From: Branchiostoma floridae
Lineage: Eukaryota; Chordata; Leptocardii; Amphioxiformes; Branchiostomatidae
Assembly: GCF_000003815.2 (NCBI RefSeq)
Contig: NC_049980.1
Span: 3,056,545-3,120,544 of the forward strand
Direction of reading: 5' to 3'
Length of the DNA stretch: 64,000 bases
The notes beneath the pieces were generated by a model. That model worked only from the letters and a program-made list of their open reading frames with translations. It had not been told where the DNA came from and did not search any database. The position numbers and the translations under genes were made by a program. Positions 47,051 to 57,945 of this stretch are shown in pieces. Numbering within the stretch: position 1 is the first letter of the stretch; each line of letters starts with the position of its first letter.

Positions 47051-47240
47051 AGCCCCCTTTACAAATCAAGAATTTAGCTCAGCCGAGTTGTCAGCGAGCT
47101 CTAAATTACGAGGAGGCATGACCCTGATGACGTCGAGGAAACTCTGCCATTTGTTCGTCGGCATCAGGTTCATGCCTCCTCGTAATTTAGAGCTCGCTGA
47201 CAACTCGGCCGAGCTAAATTCCTGATTTGTAAAGGGGGCT
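47051..47240. mobile_element. PIF/Harbinger-like MITE with TAA target duplication
   Basis: Near-perfect inverted arms of about 68 bp start with agccccctttacaaatc and end with gatttgtaaagggggct. TAA occurs on both sides (47,048-47,050 and 47,241-47,243). Three-base TAA/TTA duplications are typical of PIF/Harbinger elements. It lies just upstream of the 5'-most recognised exon of the LIM gene. Confidence 0.85.
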
Positions 47241-47241
47241 T

Positions 47242-47857
47242 AAAGACAGAAGGCTGATAGAGCAGGCTGAAGCTAAAAAAAGATGGACAGCAGGCTACAA
47301 CTGCCCTCTTCATGTACTTCAGGGCCTTTCCCAGCTTTGGCCCCTGGATGACTACCCATCCAAGGATGGTGGCAAGTTTGGAGTCTGACATGTTTTAGGG
47401 CACCCCTACTGCATTTTTTTCACAACAATTCTGTCATACTCACAACATTTCCCAACCAGCACTTACTCACTTACGCATCCTAGTCCCCCAGCCATGCCAA
47501 CTTCTAGCCACAGACTAAAATCTCCCTCCTGACTGATTCTCAACCGATTGCAAACTCTCTCTAGTGCACTTAAATGGGCGAAAACCAGTGATTTCAAAAG
47601 TAGGGGTCCATTTGGTTTTTAAGGAAAAGGATCTAGGCACTGTTGTAGCCAGCATCTGTCATTCTGTCATTGCACATACTTTTACTGCTCGTCAACATTG
47701 ACCAAAGGAAGCGAGATGAATGAATCATAGGTGTCGATGCAACTTGATTGGAAGAGGCATTTAATCCATGTGAGAAAAATTTCAACTTGTAATTTTTATT
47801 AATTGATCACAAACTGTATTTGTTTCTGTGCGGCCCGCTTGCACTTTAACCCTGATC
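47242..47857. other. Spacer upstream of the recognised LIM-gene exons
   Basis: The missing cyclase N-terminal exon would be expected from here on, but no phase-2 exon with an FTD-type metal site was found. A minus-strand frame from 47,391 (MSDSKLATILGWVV) has no donor of the required phase. Confidence 0.45.
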
Positions 47858-48555
47858 ACGTGAGCATGACGTCATTTGAGATTTAGTTGGGAAGCTGGCC
47901 GCACGGTTTTCTTTGCTCTCGTCTTTTCTTAGTTTGTGTTTTCTCGGATGTGCTGATATGGAGTCAGATTTTGCGAGACGTCGAGACGTCGCTGTAATGT
48001 GTGTCGACTCCCGGTGAGAGGCCATACGGCCGCGGGAAGTGCAAGTTTGAGCGACGAGAAGGTTCATCGGATGAAGAATACTTCAAGCAGCAGCGGGACA
48101 GCTCTCACGTTGAGGAGATGTTACGAAGTCTCCGGCAGGACAGCAAAGTTTCCGACCTGGTGCGAGTGGTCTGGTCGGACAGCATCTCTGAAGACACGGA
48201 CGAGACACAGGTGAGACAGTCGAGATCACTCAACTTGAAGAAATCGTCGGGTTACAGCAGGGAGAACGTCAGCACACGGGCTAGAAGTAAACCCCCTGTC
48301 CAGTTTTCCCGCCATCGTGTCCGTAGTAGCAGCAGCGAGGCTGGGGCGAGACCAGACAAGCCTGACATCCGCGATCTCAGAAAGTCTCTGGACAAAGCGC
48401 TGGACGAGTTGTTGAATCCAGATACCAGCCATGGGAAAAAAACAGAAGCAAGCGTTACGAGGATGGCAGCTCCGTTGCAAATTCGTCGCAGTCAGACAGC
48501 ACGGAGTCAGATTACGTGAGAAAACCCAAGAGGCGCCAGCGATGCAGGGGATTTG

Positions 48556-49044
48556 TTTTTTTTTTTTTTTTCTTAGTCAATGGTCACCACGTAACAAGGC
48601 CTGAAGGCCACTCAAGGTTACGGGTTACATGATTGGAACTGTAACAGCAACTCTTCGCCCTAGGTCAGAAACATCATGATTGAGACCAGCCCAATTGCTC
48701 ACTATGAGTGAGGACTAACTGACCCAGTAGGCGAAGCAGGGGTTACGAGGGCTGCTCGGGAGGTTCCCTACCCCTATTTTGGCCGGAATGGTTTGATCCG
48801 CTCGGGTGGATGTTCGCACATGTGGCGGGTTCTTTAACGTGCATAGGGTATGGCTCTCCCCATACACGGGACCTCCATTTAACGTCCTATCCGAGGGACG
48901 ACTCATTTTTCACTTGAGTAAAGTGAGAAAAGTCGTGTAAAGTGCCTTTCCCAAGGGCACAAGACCGGCAACACGGCAGGCGGATTCGAACCGGCGACCT
49001 CTCGGTCACGGGCCGAATACACTACCACTGTGCTACGCGGCCCC
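48556..49044 (-). mobile_element. tRNA-derived SINE inserted in the gag remnant
   Basis: On the minus strand it begins gggccgcgtagcacagtgg and contains a polymerase III box A (tagcacagtgg, 49,035-49,025) and a perfect box B (ggttcgaatcc, 48,992-48,982). A conserved-looking core follows (gacgttaaatggaggtcccg and cacgttaaagaacccgccac), resembling the Deu-type core of vertebrate and amphioxus SINEs. It ends in a 16-base A tract. About 490 bp. No clean target duplication was seen. Confidence 0.88.
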
Positions 49045-49556
49045 ACGCGGATCTCGCAGGAAAAGTGGCAAGATGAAAGGGAAACATGTCTCTTCAAAGT
49101 GTTCTGTGTCACGCCGGCGCCGTGATAGCTATGATTCATACACTTCATCTGGCAGGTCTGATGGCTCCCGCTCACGTTCTACCAAGCGACGTCGACGCCA
49201 GGCAGCTAAGAGCGGTCGGAATCGTACTATCAATGATTCGGGTACTCGTCGTGTCAAAGTTGATTGGCCACAACATAGGGTGTATTTCCCAGGATATGGG
49301 AAGGAAGGGGGCGTGGCTTATGATCAGTTGCCCATGTTTGTACACGGCTTTCTGAAGAATGTTATTTATTCGGAGCGGGTTTCGGTTGACGCAGAGCGTA
49401 AGTTGGTTCATCTGGGAGATCTTATGTTCGATGCCGTAAATTATGACTGGGAGTTGGTTCGGGAGGTCCACGCATCTTTACTGTACGGGATAGAATATGG
49501 ATCGCTCACGTGGGGTAGCCATGGTACCTTTGATGCCATCAGAGAGAGACACTAAA

Positions 49557-50480
49557 CACTCGTTCTCATTGAAATGTCGAAAATGGCATTTTTTTGGTCG
49601 AAAAATAAATCGGCTTTATTTTCAGTGAAAACTACCAGGTTGTTTAGAAAAATTCCTCTTTTAACCGTTGCCAAAAAATGGCAACTTATTATTTTCGGTC
49701 CCATTGGTAATACATTACAGGGCAGGTAACAAACGTTACCGGTAACGTTTGTTACAACAGTAAACTTTACCCTGTTTTCTTCTAAAGGACTTACCTTATT
49801 GACTACATCATTTAGGTATAAATGTCCCAATGGACATTTGAAAAGTGGGCAGCTTTTTTACACCAGGTCAGATAGAAAACTTAGACAGCATCGAACAATG
49901 GTACCGTTTGTTACAGTCATTTCTGTACAACATTTTGTTAAGCAAGGTGGGATACAAATGACAGTCAACAACCCTTTCTTGTTTCTTTAGGAAGCGAGAA
50001 AAAATGTACAGCGTCACAAAAACTGGCATTTCTAGTCTTATACATGGATAATAAAACCGTGGCAACCATTGTACTCGTGGTGGTAACGTTTTTTTACAGA
50101 ATCTGGCGACAGGCATAAACCACCTCACACAGCCTCCAAGATCAGTGATAGGAGCGATCTGACGTGATCAGTCAGAGGGCCTGGTCAGCTGGTTTTACCT
50201 ACCGAACAATCATTCTGGGAACTGAATTGTTACATTTTTGGCTACTATTTGAATTCTTCGTTTCTTCTCAGGCGACAGCCATTTTTTAGGGTGTGAAATC
50301 CGACCCGTGGCTATAATAACCGTCTAAGCCATCAACCAATACGAATGTTGTTGTGCATCTTTTGTAAAACATTACAGGGGTTATGGAAAATTGAAGGAAC
50401 CAGTGATGTTGTCTATAGTTTTCTCCATATCAAGCCGTAAAGTCAGGCGACAGCATTTCGACATTTAAATGAGAACGAGC
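49557..50480. mobile_element. TIR DNA transposon, non-autonomous, inserted in the gag remnant
   Basis: The ends ctcgttctcattgaaatgtc and the complement of gacatttaaatgagaacgag form 25-bp inverted repeats. The flanking bases ctaaa occur on both sides (49,552-49,556 and 50,481-50,485), consistent with a 4- to 5-bp target duplication. The interior has a perfect 30-bp palindrome at 49,726-49,755 around ccgg. No transposase is encoded. The host gag frame resumes in register after it. Confidence 0.85.
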
Positions 50481-50917
50481 CTAAAGCTGGTGTCGCACGT
50501 GGCAACGCGTCGTCATCGAGGGCGGCGCCTCTCAGGGGAGCTCGTGTGGCGGGAAGCAGGCCGCAGTATTGTGGCAAGTTTCAGTCCGGTGCCTGTTCCC
50601 CACAATCCGGCCACTGGAGTACACGGTGGGACGCCCCAATTCTACATATCTGCAGTGCGTGCTTGATAGTGCGGGGCAACCAGGAACCACATCCGAGTCA
50701 AGATTATCAGTGCAAACCCCGACCATTTCGCGGCTCGACGGACAGAGCAAACCGCAACTCTGGAGACCCCGCCCACCTCTCCCAGGGAATCGGTCCCGGA
50801 GTCAAGATTTACTTGGGAAGCGGGCGGCACGGTTTCTTTGCTCTCGTCTTTTCCCCAACCACCACCCCCTTTCTCCGCAAAATAGTTTTGGAAGTTAAGT
50901 TAAGGAAGTTGATTATA

Positions 50918-51811
50918 CAGTCAAACCTGCCCGTGCGACCACCTCTTCTCAGCGACCACCTGGCCATTTCAACCGCTTTTTCTCGGTCCCGATTTTTTTT
51001 CCCATTGATGTAAGCATTAAGCAACCTTTTATCAACGACCATCTGGCCAACGCGACCGCGACCGGCCCAAATTGGGACCCATAACGACCGTATCATTTTC
51101 AAAATTGAGGTTTTCATCGATTTTTGATGATAACTAGCGCGACTTTGTGCCGAAATCGGCCAGTTTGCGTCGGATTTTGACTGCCATTACAATGTTATGT
51201 TTAGAATAAAGATGGCGGCGGTCAATGGGTGGGTCAATTGGGCAATCTACTGTAATATAAATCTATATCATTATAAAGTGAACGAATACTAAAACGTATA
51301 TAGCCTCTTTTTCAAGAAAGATCTGTGTAGCTCATACCTTTTTAGGAAAGATCTGTGTGAGTGCTTTTGTCCAACTGTACTGTACATTCACCCGTGGGTA
51401 AGTACGCTATGGGGACGTACCGGGCATCGAGTTTGAAAGGTACACTGTAGTTATTTCAGATACGGCGATCAAGAACACAGCGACGCATAAAGGCTTGTAT
51501 GGTAACTGACAGCATCAAAGTTCCCTTACTGTCTAAAACGTTAGTGTACAAATATTGAGCTTTAAAACACTGTATCGAATAAAAGCTTGGGGTTATATTT
51601 ACAGTATACAGTGTGCGTGTTGTATTTGACATTAAAGACCTCGCTTCTTTGCGTGCGTGCAGTGTGCTTGCTATTTTCCATTAAACACGACGGAAACCAT
51701 TTATACTTTGCATCGGGCATTTTTGAGTCGATACTCTTCTCAGCGAGCACCTGTCCAAATCGACCGCTTTTTCCCGGTCCCCCGGGTGGTCGTCTTGGGC
51801 AGGTTTGACTG
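50918..51811. mobile_element. Tc1/mariner-type MITE, family M1, copy 3
   Basis: Flanked by TA at 50,916-50,917 and 51,812-51,813, with ends cagtcaaacctgcccg and its complement. It carries an extra segment near 51,178-51,250 absent from the other copies, including aagatggcggcggtcaatgg. Non-coding. Confidence 0.88.
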
Positions 51812-52255
51812 TAGTTGTTTATTATGTGCTGTGTTTCCTTGGAAAAGTTTTTGCATGATTAAACCTTTTCCTTTTTTTTTGCCAAAACGTGTCTTTGTTT
51901 GAGTTTGTTTGATAATTATGTTTACTTGACTACAGCTATGATGGAAGAGAGCAAAGAGGATCATGGGATCCCTAACACAGTCAAGGCAGTGACATCACTA
52001 ACTCATTACATAACCCAGTGGCGGCTCATGACAGCCACATATTTAGCCCTTACTGTTATCTATTCCTTGGTTACTGTACAACTGTTACTGTACAACAGTT
52101 ACTGCTGCTCACCTTATGACTGTGTCAGCAGAGTTATTTTCCCATATTGTTGCCACATTTTTCACTTGCACTGCAACAAAGGTCACCACACCATGAGGGG
52201 GAGAAATCTGTCGGGAGACAAAATATACATATATTGCATGTTACATGTACTTTTG

Positions 52256-52845
52256 GGACCTCAAAAAGGGGTCTGCCTAAACACCACAAACGACCACAAA
52301 CAACCAAAAACGACTCTAATATGCAGTGTGTATGGGACAACGACATTGTGTACGCTCTGGAGACATCGTTTATACATCTATGAATTTAAAAAAATGCAGT
52401 AAGTCCTACGGATTCACCAGTCATTTTGAGTTAGTCCGGTTAAAGCAATTCTTGGCCACCATGTTGAATCCTGCTTGCATGCATTTGAGGCTGAAAAACA
52501 CTTGACAATGATAGAATTGCGGTATGCTATAATCTGTGAACCAACAGCTTTCAAAGTTTTATTGCCTTGTCGTCTATGGAGCCGAGGAAGGTATCGAGAA
52601 CTTCCCCATGCAGACTCCAAGCACAGGTGATCATGGCGACCAAGAATTGCTTCGATCTTGAAACCAGCGGACTAATTCGAAATAACTCGTGAATATGTAG
52701 GTTTTTTTTTTATATTCATAAATGTACAAACATTGTCTCCAGTGCGTAACACAAGGTTGTTGCCCCATATTCACTGCTTATTAGAGTCGTTGGTGGTTGT
52801 TTGTGGTCGTTTGTGGTGGTTAGGCAGACCCCTCAAAAAGATCCG
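52256..52845. mobile_element. Inverted-repeat element with arms of about 130 bp
   Basis: 52,256-52,392 is mirrored by 52,708-52,845. Shared landmarks are ggggtctgcctaaacaccac, aaacgaccacaaacaacc and acgcactggagac-like, with their complements. The centre (about 52,400-52,700) is unique and contains a short protein-like stretch near 52,560-52,650 that I could not assign. Confidence 0.8.
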
Positions 52846-55639
52846 TTTTGTAACTTAAAGTTACCTTCCAATAATGTTTATATTTGACAACAATCACCAT
52901 GACACAGAATGCAGTAGAATTCCTTTTTATCATGTTAAGGCCTTGTGACAGTAATACATTATCATCAACTAGGAATAGCCCTACTTGGATTAGGTTGTGA
53001 CCTAATAGCAAGATAATCTGGACTGGATTTGCTATCAGACATTATTGTGATCCGGATAAACAAAAGGGATGGGCAGACAGCAGGATAAACTGTTGGTTTA
53101 CCCTGACAGTAACAGTAGCATTCACAGTAACAGACAGGGCATTAGCAGATTCTGGCTGCAGATTGTGCCAGCCCACTGTACACTGTACATGTTCCCTCTG
53201 TTAGTATGCAGGAGTCTGGACTACAATAGCTGCTGTGTGTGTGACAGGCAGAGAAAGGCCCAACAAGCTGGGCATGGCTACTGGCCAAGGTCATGTCAGT
53301 ACTGGTATACCATAGGGAGCTAAGACAGGTCAGATCTTCACCTTCAAGCTCTTGATAAGGAATTCCTTCTTATGCTTCTTGATGGTACCTACATGACTGT
53401 CCAGCTACATGTCTTTAAGGCCACATTTGACCCAAACAGTATACCTAACACATAGGGGTGACTGAATGTCAGACATTGAAAGGGCATGGAAACATGTGCC
53501 CTATTTAATCAAAGTTAACATAGGATATAGGAATGCCCCCCTAGATTAGCCAGGAGTTCCCAGTTTGAAGGTAATCTAACCAAGAAAAAAAGTGAACAAG
53601 ATGCATGAAAATATGTCTTTCAGAGGTAATGTTACATGTCCGATGTTTGTCTCCGAAAGCTGAATGTCGAAGAACAAAAACAGCAAGTGTTCAGTATTAA
53701 GTCTATTATTTCAATGGCACAGCAAGAAAACAAGTAATGCAGCAGCCTGTCCTAATGTCAGCAGTTTTAGTACTGATGGCCTTAAGGTCTCATTGATGTA
53801 TTACTCCGAGTGGGTACCCTAAAAGAGATCCGAGCCAAAATGGCTGCATGGACGCATGTTTTTGCCGGTGAGAAATTCCCTTTTAGCCAGCGGAACTGAT
53901 CTCAAAAGTTAGATTGGTAAAAGCTTGTTTGTAACTGAAGAAATTAGCAGGTTAAGTTTAGCAGACGCGTGCTAGGAATGGTGCGTCCTGGAATGGTGCG
54001 GTTGTACACTAGAAGCGAAAAAGTGCCTTTTGTGGGGATTGACTAATCGTAGTTTGTAATCGCTATTACAGAACTGGTGTCTATTTGACGTTGGCAATTT
54101 TTTTCCACGATATAGGGTAAATGTGCTCAACATAGAATGAAAAATCTGCTAAAATTTCACGTAGCTTCATTATGAACACGCCCGTGTAAACCACAAATTA
54201 TAACATAGAAGTGTATGTGAAGGAGAAACTCATCAAGAGACCTTAAAGTCAGGTCCTGATTGAATACTTCCCTTGTTGTCCTGAGATTGTCAAAGCTGGA
54301 TTGTCAGGACTGGTAGGTAATATAAGAGGCTACTGTGTTACTCACATTATCACTGACTCAGACAAGGAATCATTCCTTTTCAGAATTTTGAAACAAAACA
54401 GCCCTACTTTAAAACTAAACCGGGACTTTCTGCTGCAGCACCACAATAATTAGCATTTCATTTTGTACAACATTGTCTAAGGTACCTACATGTACATACC
54501 AAAAATTATGAAAATGCCCCTGCTATCCCAAAACAAGTCGCTAGGGGGCCCAAACTTATGTCACTTAAGCCACTTCAGCAATTTGACGCAGGGCTCAATT
54601 GATGGAAATTTGCTGCGTGTTACAGAAAATTTTTAAAAACAATCCGTCCAAAAATACTTGGTGGAAACTACAGGCGGCTTGGGGACGCCGTCCACGGCCA
54701 TTAAAGCCACACACTGTTTGTTTTGCTATTGTTATTATTGTGGACAAAGTGTGTCGGTGCCCTTTCGTATATGGTTATCTCATTAAAAACCCGTTTTTCA
54801 AGGTCTCGGTTCAGTGAGTCTTTCTAACTCCTGGAATAGTGTTTTTGCGACAATGGAAATTGTCTGACGGTAAAAAAATTTTGACCTGGCCAGGGCCCTG
54901 GTTTGACGTAACAATATTTCGGGTCAAAGCATCAAAGATAAAAACTCAAAAACAACCAACTTTACTCAGCTCAACAGCTTTGTCGGTTTGCCATCGAAGT
55001 TGAAGCGCTTATCTATAAAACAGTCTAATAAATATTTTGTAGAAGCACCACTTTGGAAAAGTCCAAGGAATGTAATAGTCACGTAGCATATAGTTCGATG
55101 TCAACTGGCACACGGCTTATAAATGTTTGAAACTCTAACCAACAGCCGCGATTGATTGATAGCCGGCGGCCTTTTGATGAAGTCGGCGAAACGTGCTAAA
55201 AGAAAGCCGTGGCAGATTGTGGGCGGGGCAACATTGCAAGGCTTGTCCTCTATAACTGTACAGTAAACGCCTGGGATTTGCATACAAACTTACAATGGTT
55301 TGTATTTTACGTTGCTGAACCAAAAAGCTTCAAATTTAGAACAGGAACTTTGGGAATGTGACCCGCTCATGCTCTAGAAATATGTCAGAAAAAATTTTCT
55401 GCGCGCTGAAAAAGAAATGACGCAACTATTAGTAACAGCCTGTGTTGGTCAACCCCGCTCCCCAAATAAGGGGATTCCACCCTGCCGATCACATGCGGCA
55501 AGGCCTACTCGCTACTCTGTTTACATTTTGGTGCGAATGCAGGCAGCACACGCAAAGGGCCGTCCTGAGTGTGAGGGGCTGTGAGACAGCGGTACGGAGG
55601 CGTGCTATAAAACACCTCCCTTCTTCGTACTGATAACTT
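52846..55639. other. Spacer with one inverted repeat fragment
   Basis: No gene was recognised. 54,480-54,570 is an inverted piece of the repeat at 57,170-57,290, sharing aaaatgcccctgctatccc. A short ATG frame at 53,840 followed by gtgaga is too small to judge. The rest is unique AT-rich sequence. Confidence 0.5.
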
Positions 55640-55930
55640 CCTGAAACCGCGGAGGCGCTACCCTGGGAGCCAGACAGGACCGGGTAGCTAGCGAGTTTTG
55701 TTCAGGGAGCCAAGGCAGCCAGCCTGCTGACCTCACATTAGCGTGCTGGGGGAGTTTAAGCCCGAAGGAGTTACCGCTACCCTTTTGGGGAAAGGGCAGG
55801 TGGACCTAATCGGGCTTAAACTCCCCGGGGCGCTAATAGAAGCTCGGCGGGCCTGACTGTCTTGGGCTACCGAATAAACTGTCCAAGCTGCCCGATCCCG
55901 GATGGCCCCCAGGGTACGGAGGCGCGTGCT
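55640..55930. repeat. Palindromic element related to the foldback element at 0.6-2.1 kb
   Basis: Inner inverted arms gggggagtttaagcccg and cgggcttaaactcccc surround a centre near 55,775. Outer segments ccctgggagccagacaggac and tggcccccagggtacgg also pair. ccctgggagccagacacgat with gggtagctagcg at 1,548-1,580 is the same family. Confidence 0.7.
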
Positions 55931-56845
55931 TGCTGCGTGCTTCTGTATTTTTACTATGGTATTTTTTATAGATATCAAAACATATGGTATAAACAATTCT
56001 TTTAAAATATTAACATGGCCCTCCCCCATCAAAAAAAAAATTGACATGGCCCTCCCCCCTAACGCAACAGACCTCACCCCCCGATAAATATTGTATAGTC
56101 CCTAATACACTCACACTCACTCACTATCCGGTTTAGCGTCCATTAATGTTCCTTGTCTTGCAGAGAAAAAAAAAAACATACGGCAAAAAGCGCCCCATGG
56201 CAAAAAAGATAAAGAAAGACTGAATGCAGCTACTGGACTCTTTAAAGACTGTTAGTCGTAGATGCAGAATACAGTGACTGATGATGATGACTGTAACAAG
56301 CAGCCAGGGGGGCCCCAAATCTAATCCTCTCCAACTTCCAAGTCACTTAATATATATATCAATGCAATCCATCTAGGCCTTCTTGAGTTATGCTGTTCAT
56401 CCATGTCATCCACACATTAAATGCTACAGGGGAGACGATGCCATTAGAATTTCACCCACTAATACATGCGTTCCAATGGGAGAGTTGAGGAAACAAATAT
56501 GCAATTATCTCAAGAATAAAAAGTTCAAGCCATACAAACTTATCTTCAAATGATAGCCTACTATGTCCAGTCTCGGCAAATTCCTTGGCAAGAATTTCTA
56601 TACAGCTAATCTTTTGATACACCCCCCTGATTAGAGCCCTTGGATTGGCCCATTTGGCTGAAAACAGCATTCTGGCGACGATACCACTATTTCAGGGGGG
56701 TGCGGAAACCCCCTCGATGGAGAAAGGTCATTTTTTACAACTAATTCTACCAGTGTAGGGTCTTTCCTACTGCAGCCACTCCCAAAATGCCCAGATTTCA
56801 CATAAAATCCCACCAAGAAAGGCTTTTCAATGGTTTAAAGCCTTG

Positions 56846-57945
56846 TTACCTCCATGAAAAAATGGAGGTATAGTTTTGAGTGTGTCTGTGTGTGTGTTTG
56901 TGTGTGTGTTTGTGTGTGTGTCTGTGTGTCCGCATATTTGTGGTCATCATAACTTGAGAACCTCTTGATGGACTACGATGACATTTGGTATGTAGGTAGG
57001 GGTTGGGAAGACGAAGGTCAAGGTCAATTTTGGGCCCCCTGGTGTGTGACCTTGGTACTGCAGCGCAACTTCCGGTTTTGCTATCTCGGTGTTCTGAACA
57101 TGCTATGGTCAAGATTTTTAAGTATTAGATAGCTCTTGTGCTCAGGAAAAAATGACGTAACTTTGGGCCCCCTAGCGTCTAGTTTGGGGATAGCAGGGGC
57201 ATTTTTGTCAAAAACTTCTGACGAGGATAACTCAAGAAGTGAACAACAGATTTTCATGATTTTTGGTATGTAGGTACCTTAGACAATGTTGTACAAGATT
57301 AAATACTAATCATGCGAAATAGGAGTACATTTGCATAATTAATGAGGATATTATATCATGGCAGTTTTTTCAATGTATCTCTTGTCCTGGATGTGATATG
57401 GTCTTGACATTTGGCTGGTAGATAGCTTGCAGTGTCATGACAAAGTGGGGCAGGTTTCAGCCCCCTAACATTTAATTTCGGAACTGCAGGGGCGTTTTTG
57501 TCAAGACATTCTAAAGAGGATAACTGCAGAATGGATTGATGGATTGGCAAAATATTAGGCATGCGGGTACCTTAGGCAAAGATGTTTATAATGATATACA
57601 TGTTATGCAAATGAGGACTTAATTTGCATAATTAATTAGGAAATTGTATAATTCCATTGTTTTCAATAACTGGACTTCAATAAATGTAACACATATTAAT
57701 TATGATAGGTAGAATATATGCAGATACCAAATATGGTAATGAGGAACTTATTTGCATAATTTATGTAAAAATTGCAAAACTGCTTTATGATTAATAATGG
57801 GAATTTTATAATTGTGACATGTGTACGTTAGTCAATGATGAACAATACCATGCATAAATTATGTTAATGTGTTAGTCAATTGCATGAAATTTACGAAAGC
57901 TCTAAATTTTCATGGAGGTATGAGGTCGCCGAACTCTAGTTTTTA
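56846..57945. mobile_element. R1-superfamily element with short inverted ends
   Basis: The left end tacctccatgaaaa (56,847) is inverted at 57,907 as ttttcatggaggta, followed by the family signature gaactctagttttta. The interior holds a TG-rich tract (56,880-56,930), a block with gtaggtaggggttgggaaga, and two or three AT-rich subrepeats with gcataattaatgagg-like sequence. Non-coding. Confidence 0.7.

Larger units (their letters stand above)
47858..50865 (+). pseudogene. DIRS/Ngaro-like retroelement remnant, gag only, with nested insertions
   Basis: Direct terminal repeats at about 47,878-47,935 and 50,805-50,860 share tttctttgctctcgtctttt. Between them lies a broken gag-like ORF. Its N-terminal part (about 47,958-48,550) is Ser/Arg-rich and carries SSDEEYFKQQRDSSHVEEML and DLVRVVWSDS. 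The middle part (49,050-49,555) has a basic tract, then [31 protein letters not shown] and [17 protein letters not shown]. The C-terminal part (50,487-50,760) has a Cys-His cluster, YCGKFQSGACSP and HICSAC. These are features of DIRS-group gag proteins. No reverse transcriptase or recombinase remains. Frameshifts lie near 47,999 and at an A run near 48,435. Confidence 0.7.

Noticed and set aside
47170-47391. Minus-strand frame MSDSKLATILGWVV as the missing start of the cyclase gene
   Set aside because: It overlaps the MITE at 47,051-47,240 and has no donor of the phase needed to join exon 46,931-46,809; no cyclase metal-site motif.
48982-49044. A functional tRNA gene
   Set aside because: Boxes A and B are good but the sequence continues into a SINE core and an A tail, and the tRNA-like part lacks a clean folded acceptor stem; it is a SINE head.
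49552-49830. 92-residue minus-strand open frame inside the TIR transposon
   Set aside because: No transposase motif, and it spans the element's terminal repeat; treated as non-coding.
51930-52402. Plus-strand open frame of about 167 codons starting near an acceptor-like site
   Set aside because: It runs into the inverted-repeat element at 52,256, the hydrophobic stretch is short, and no family resemblance is seen.
53840-53867. ATG with good context followed by a gtgaga donor (MAAWTHVFA)
   Set aside because: Nine codons are too few to distinguish from chance, and no matching downstream exon was found.
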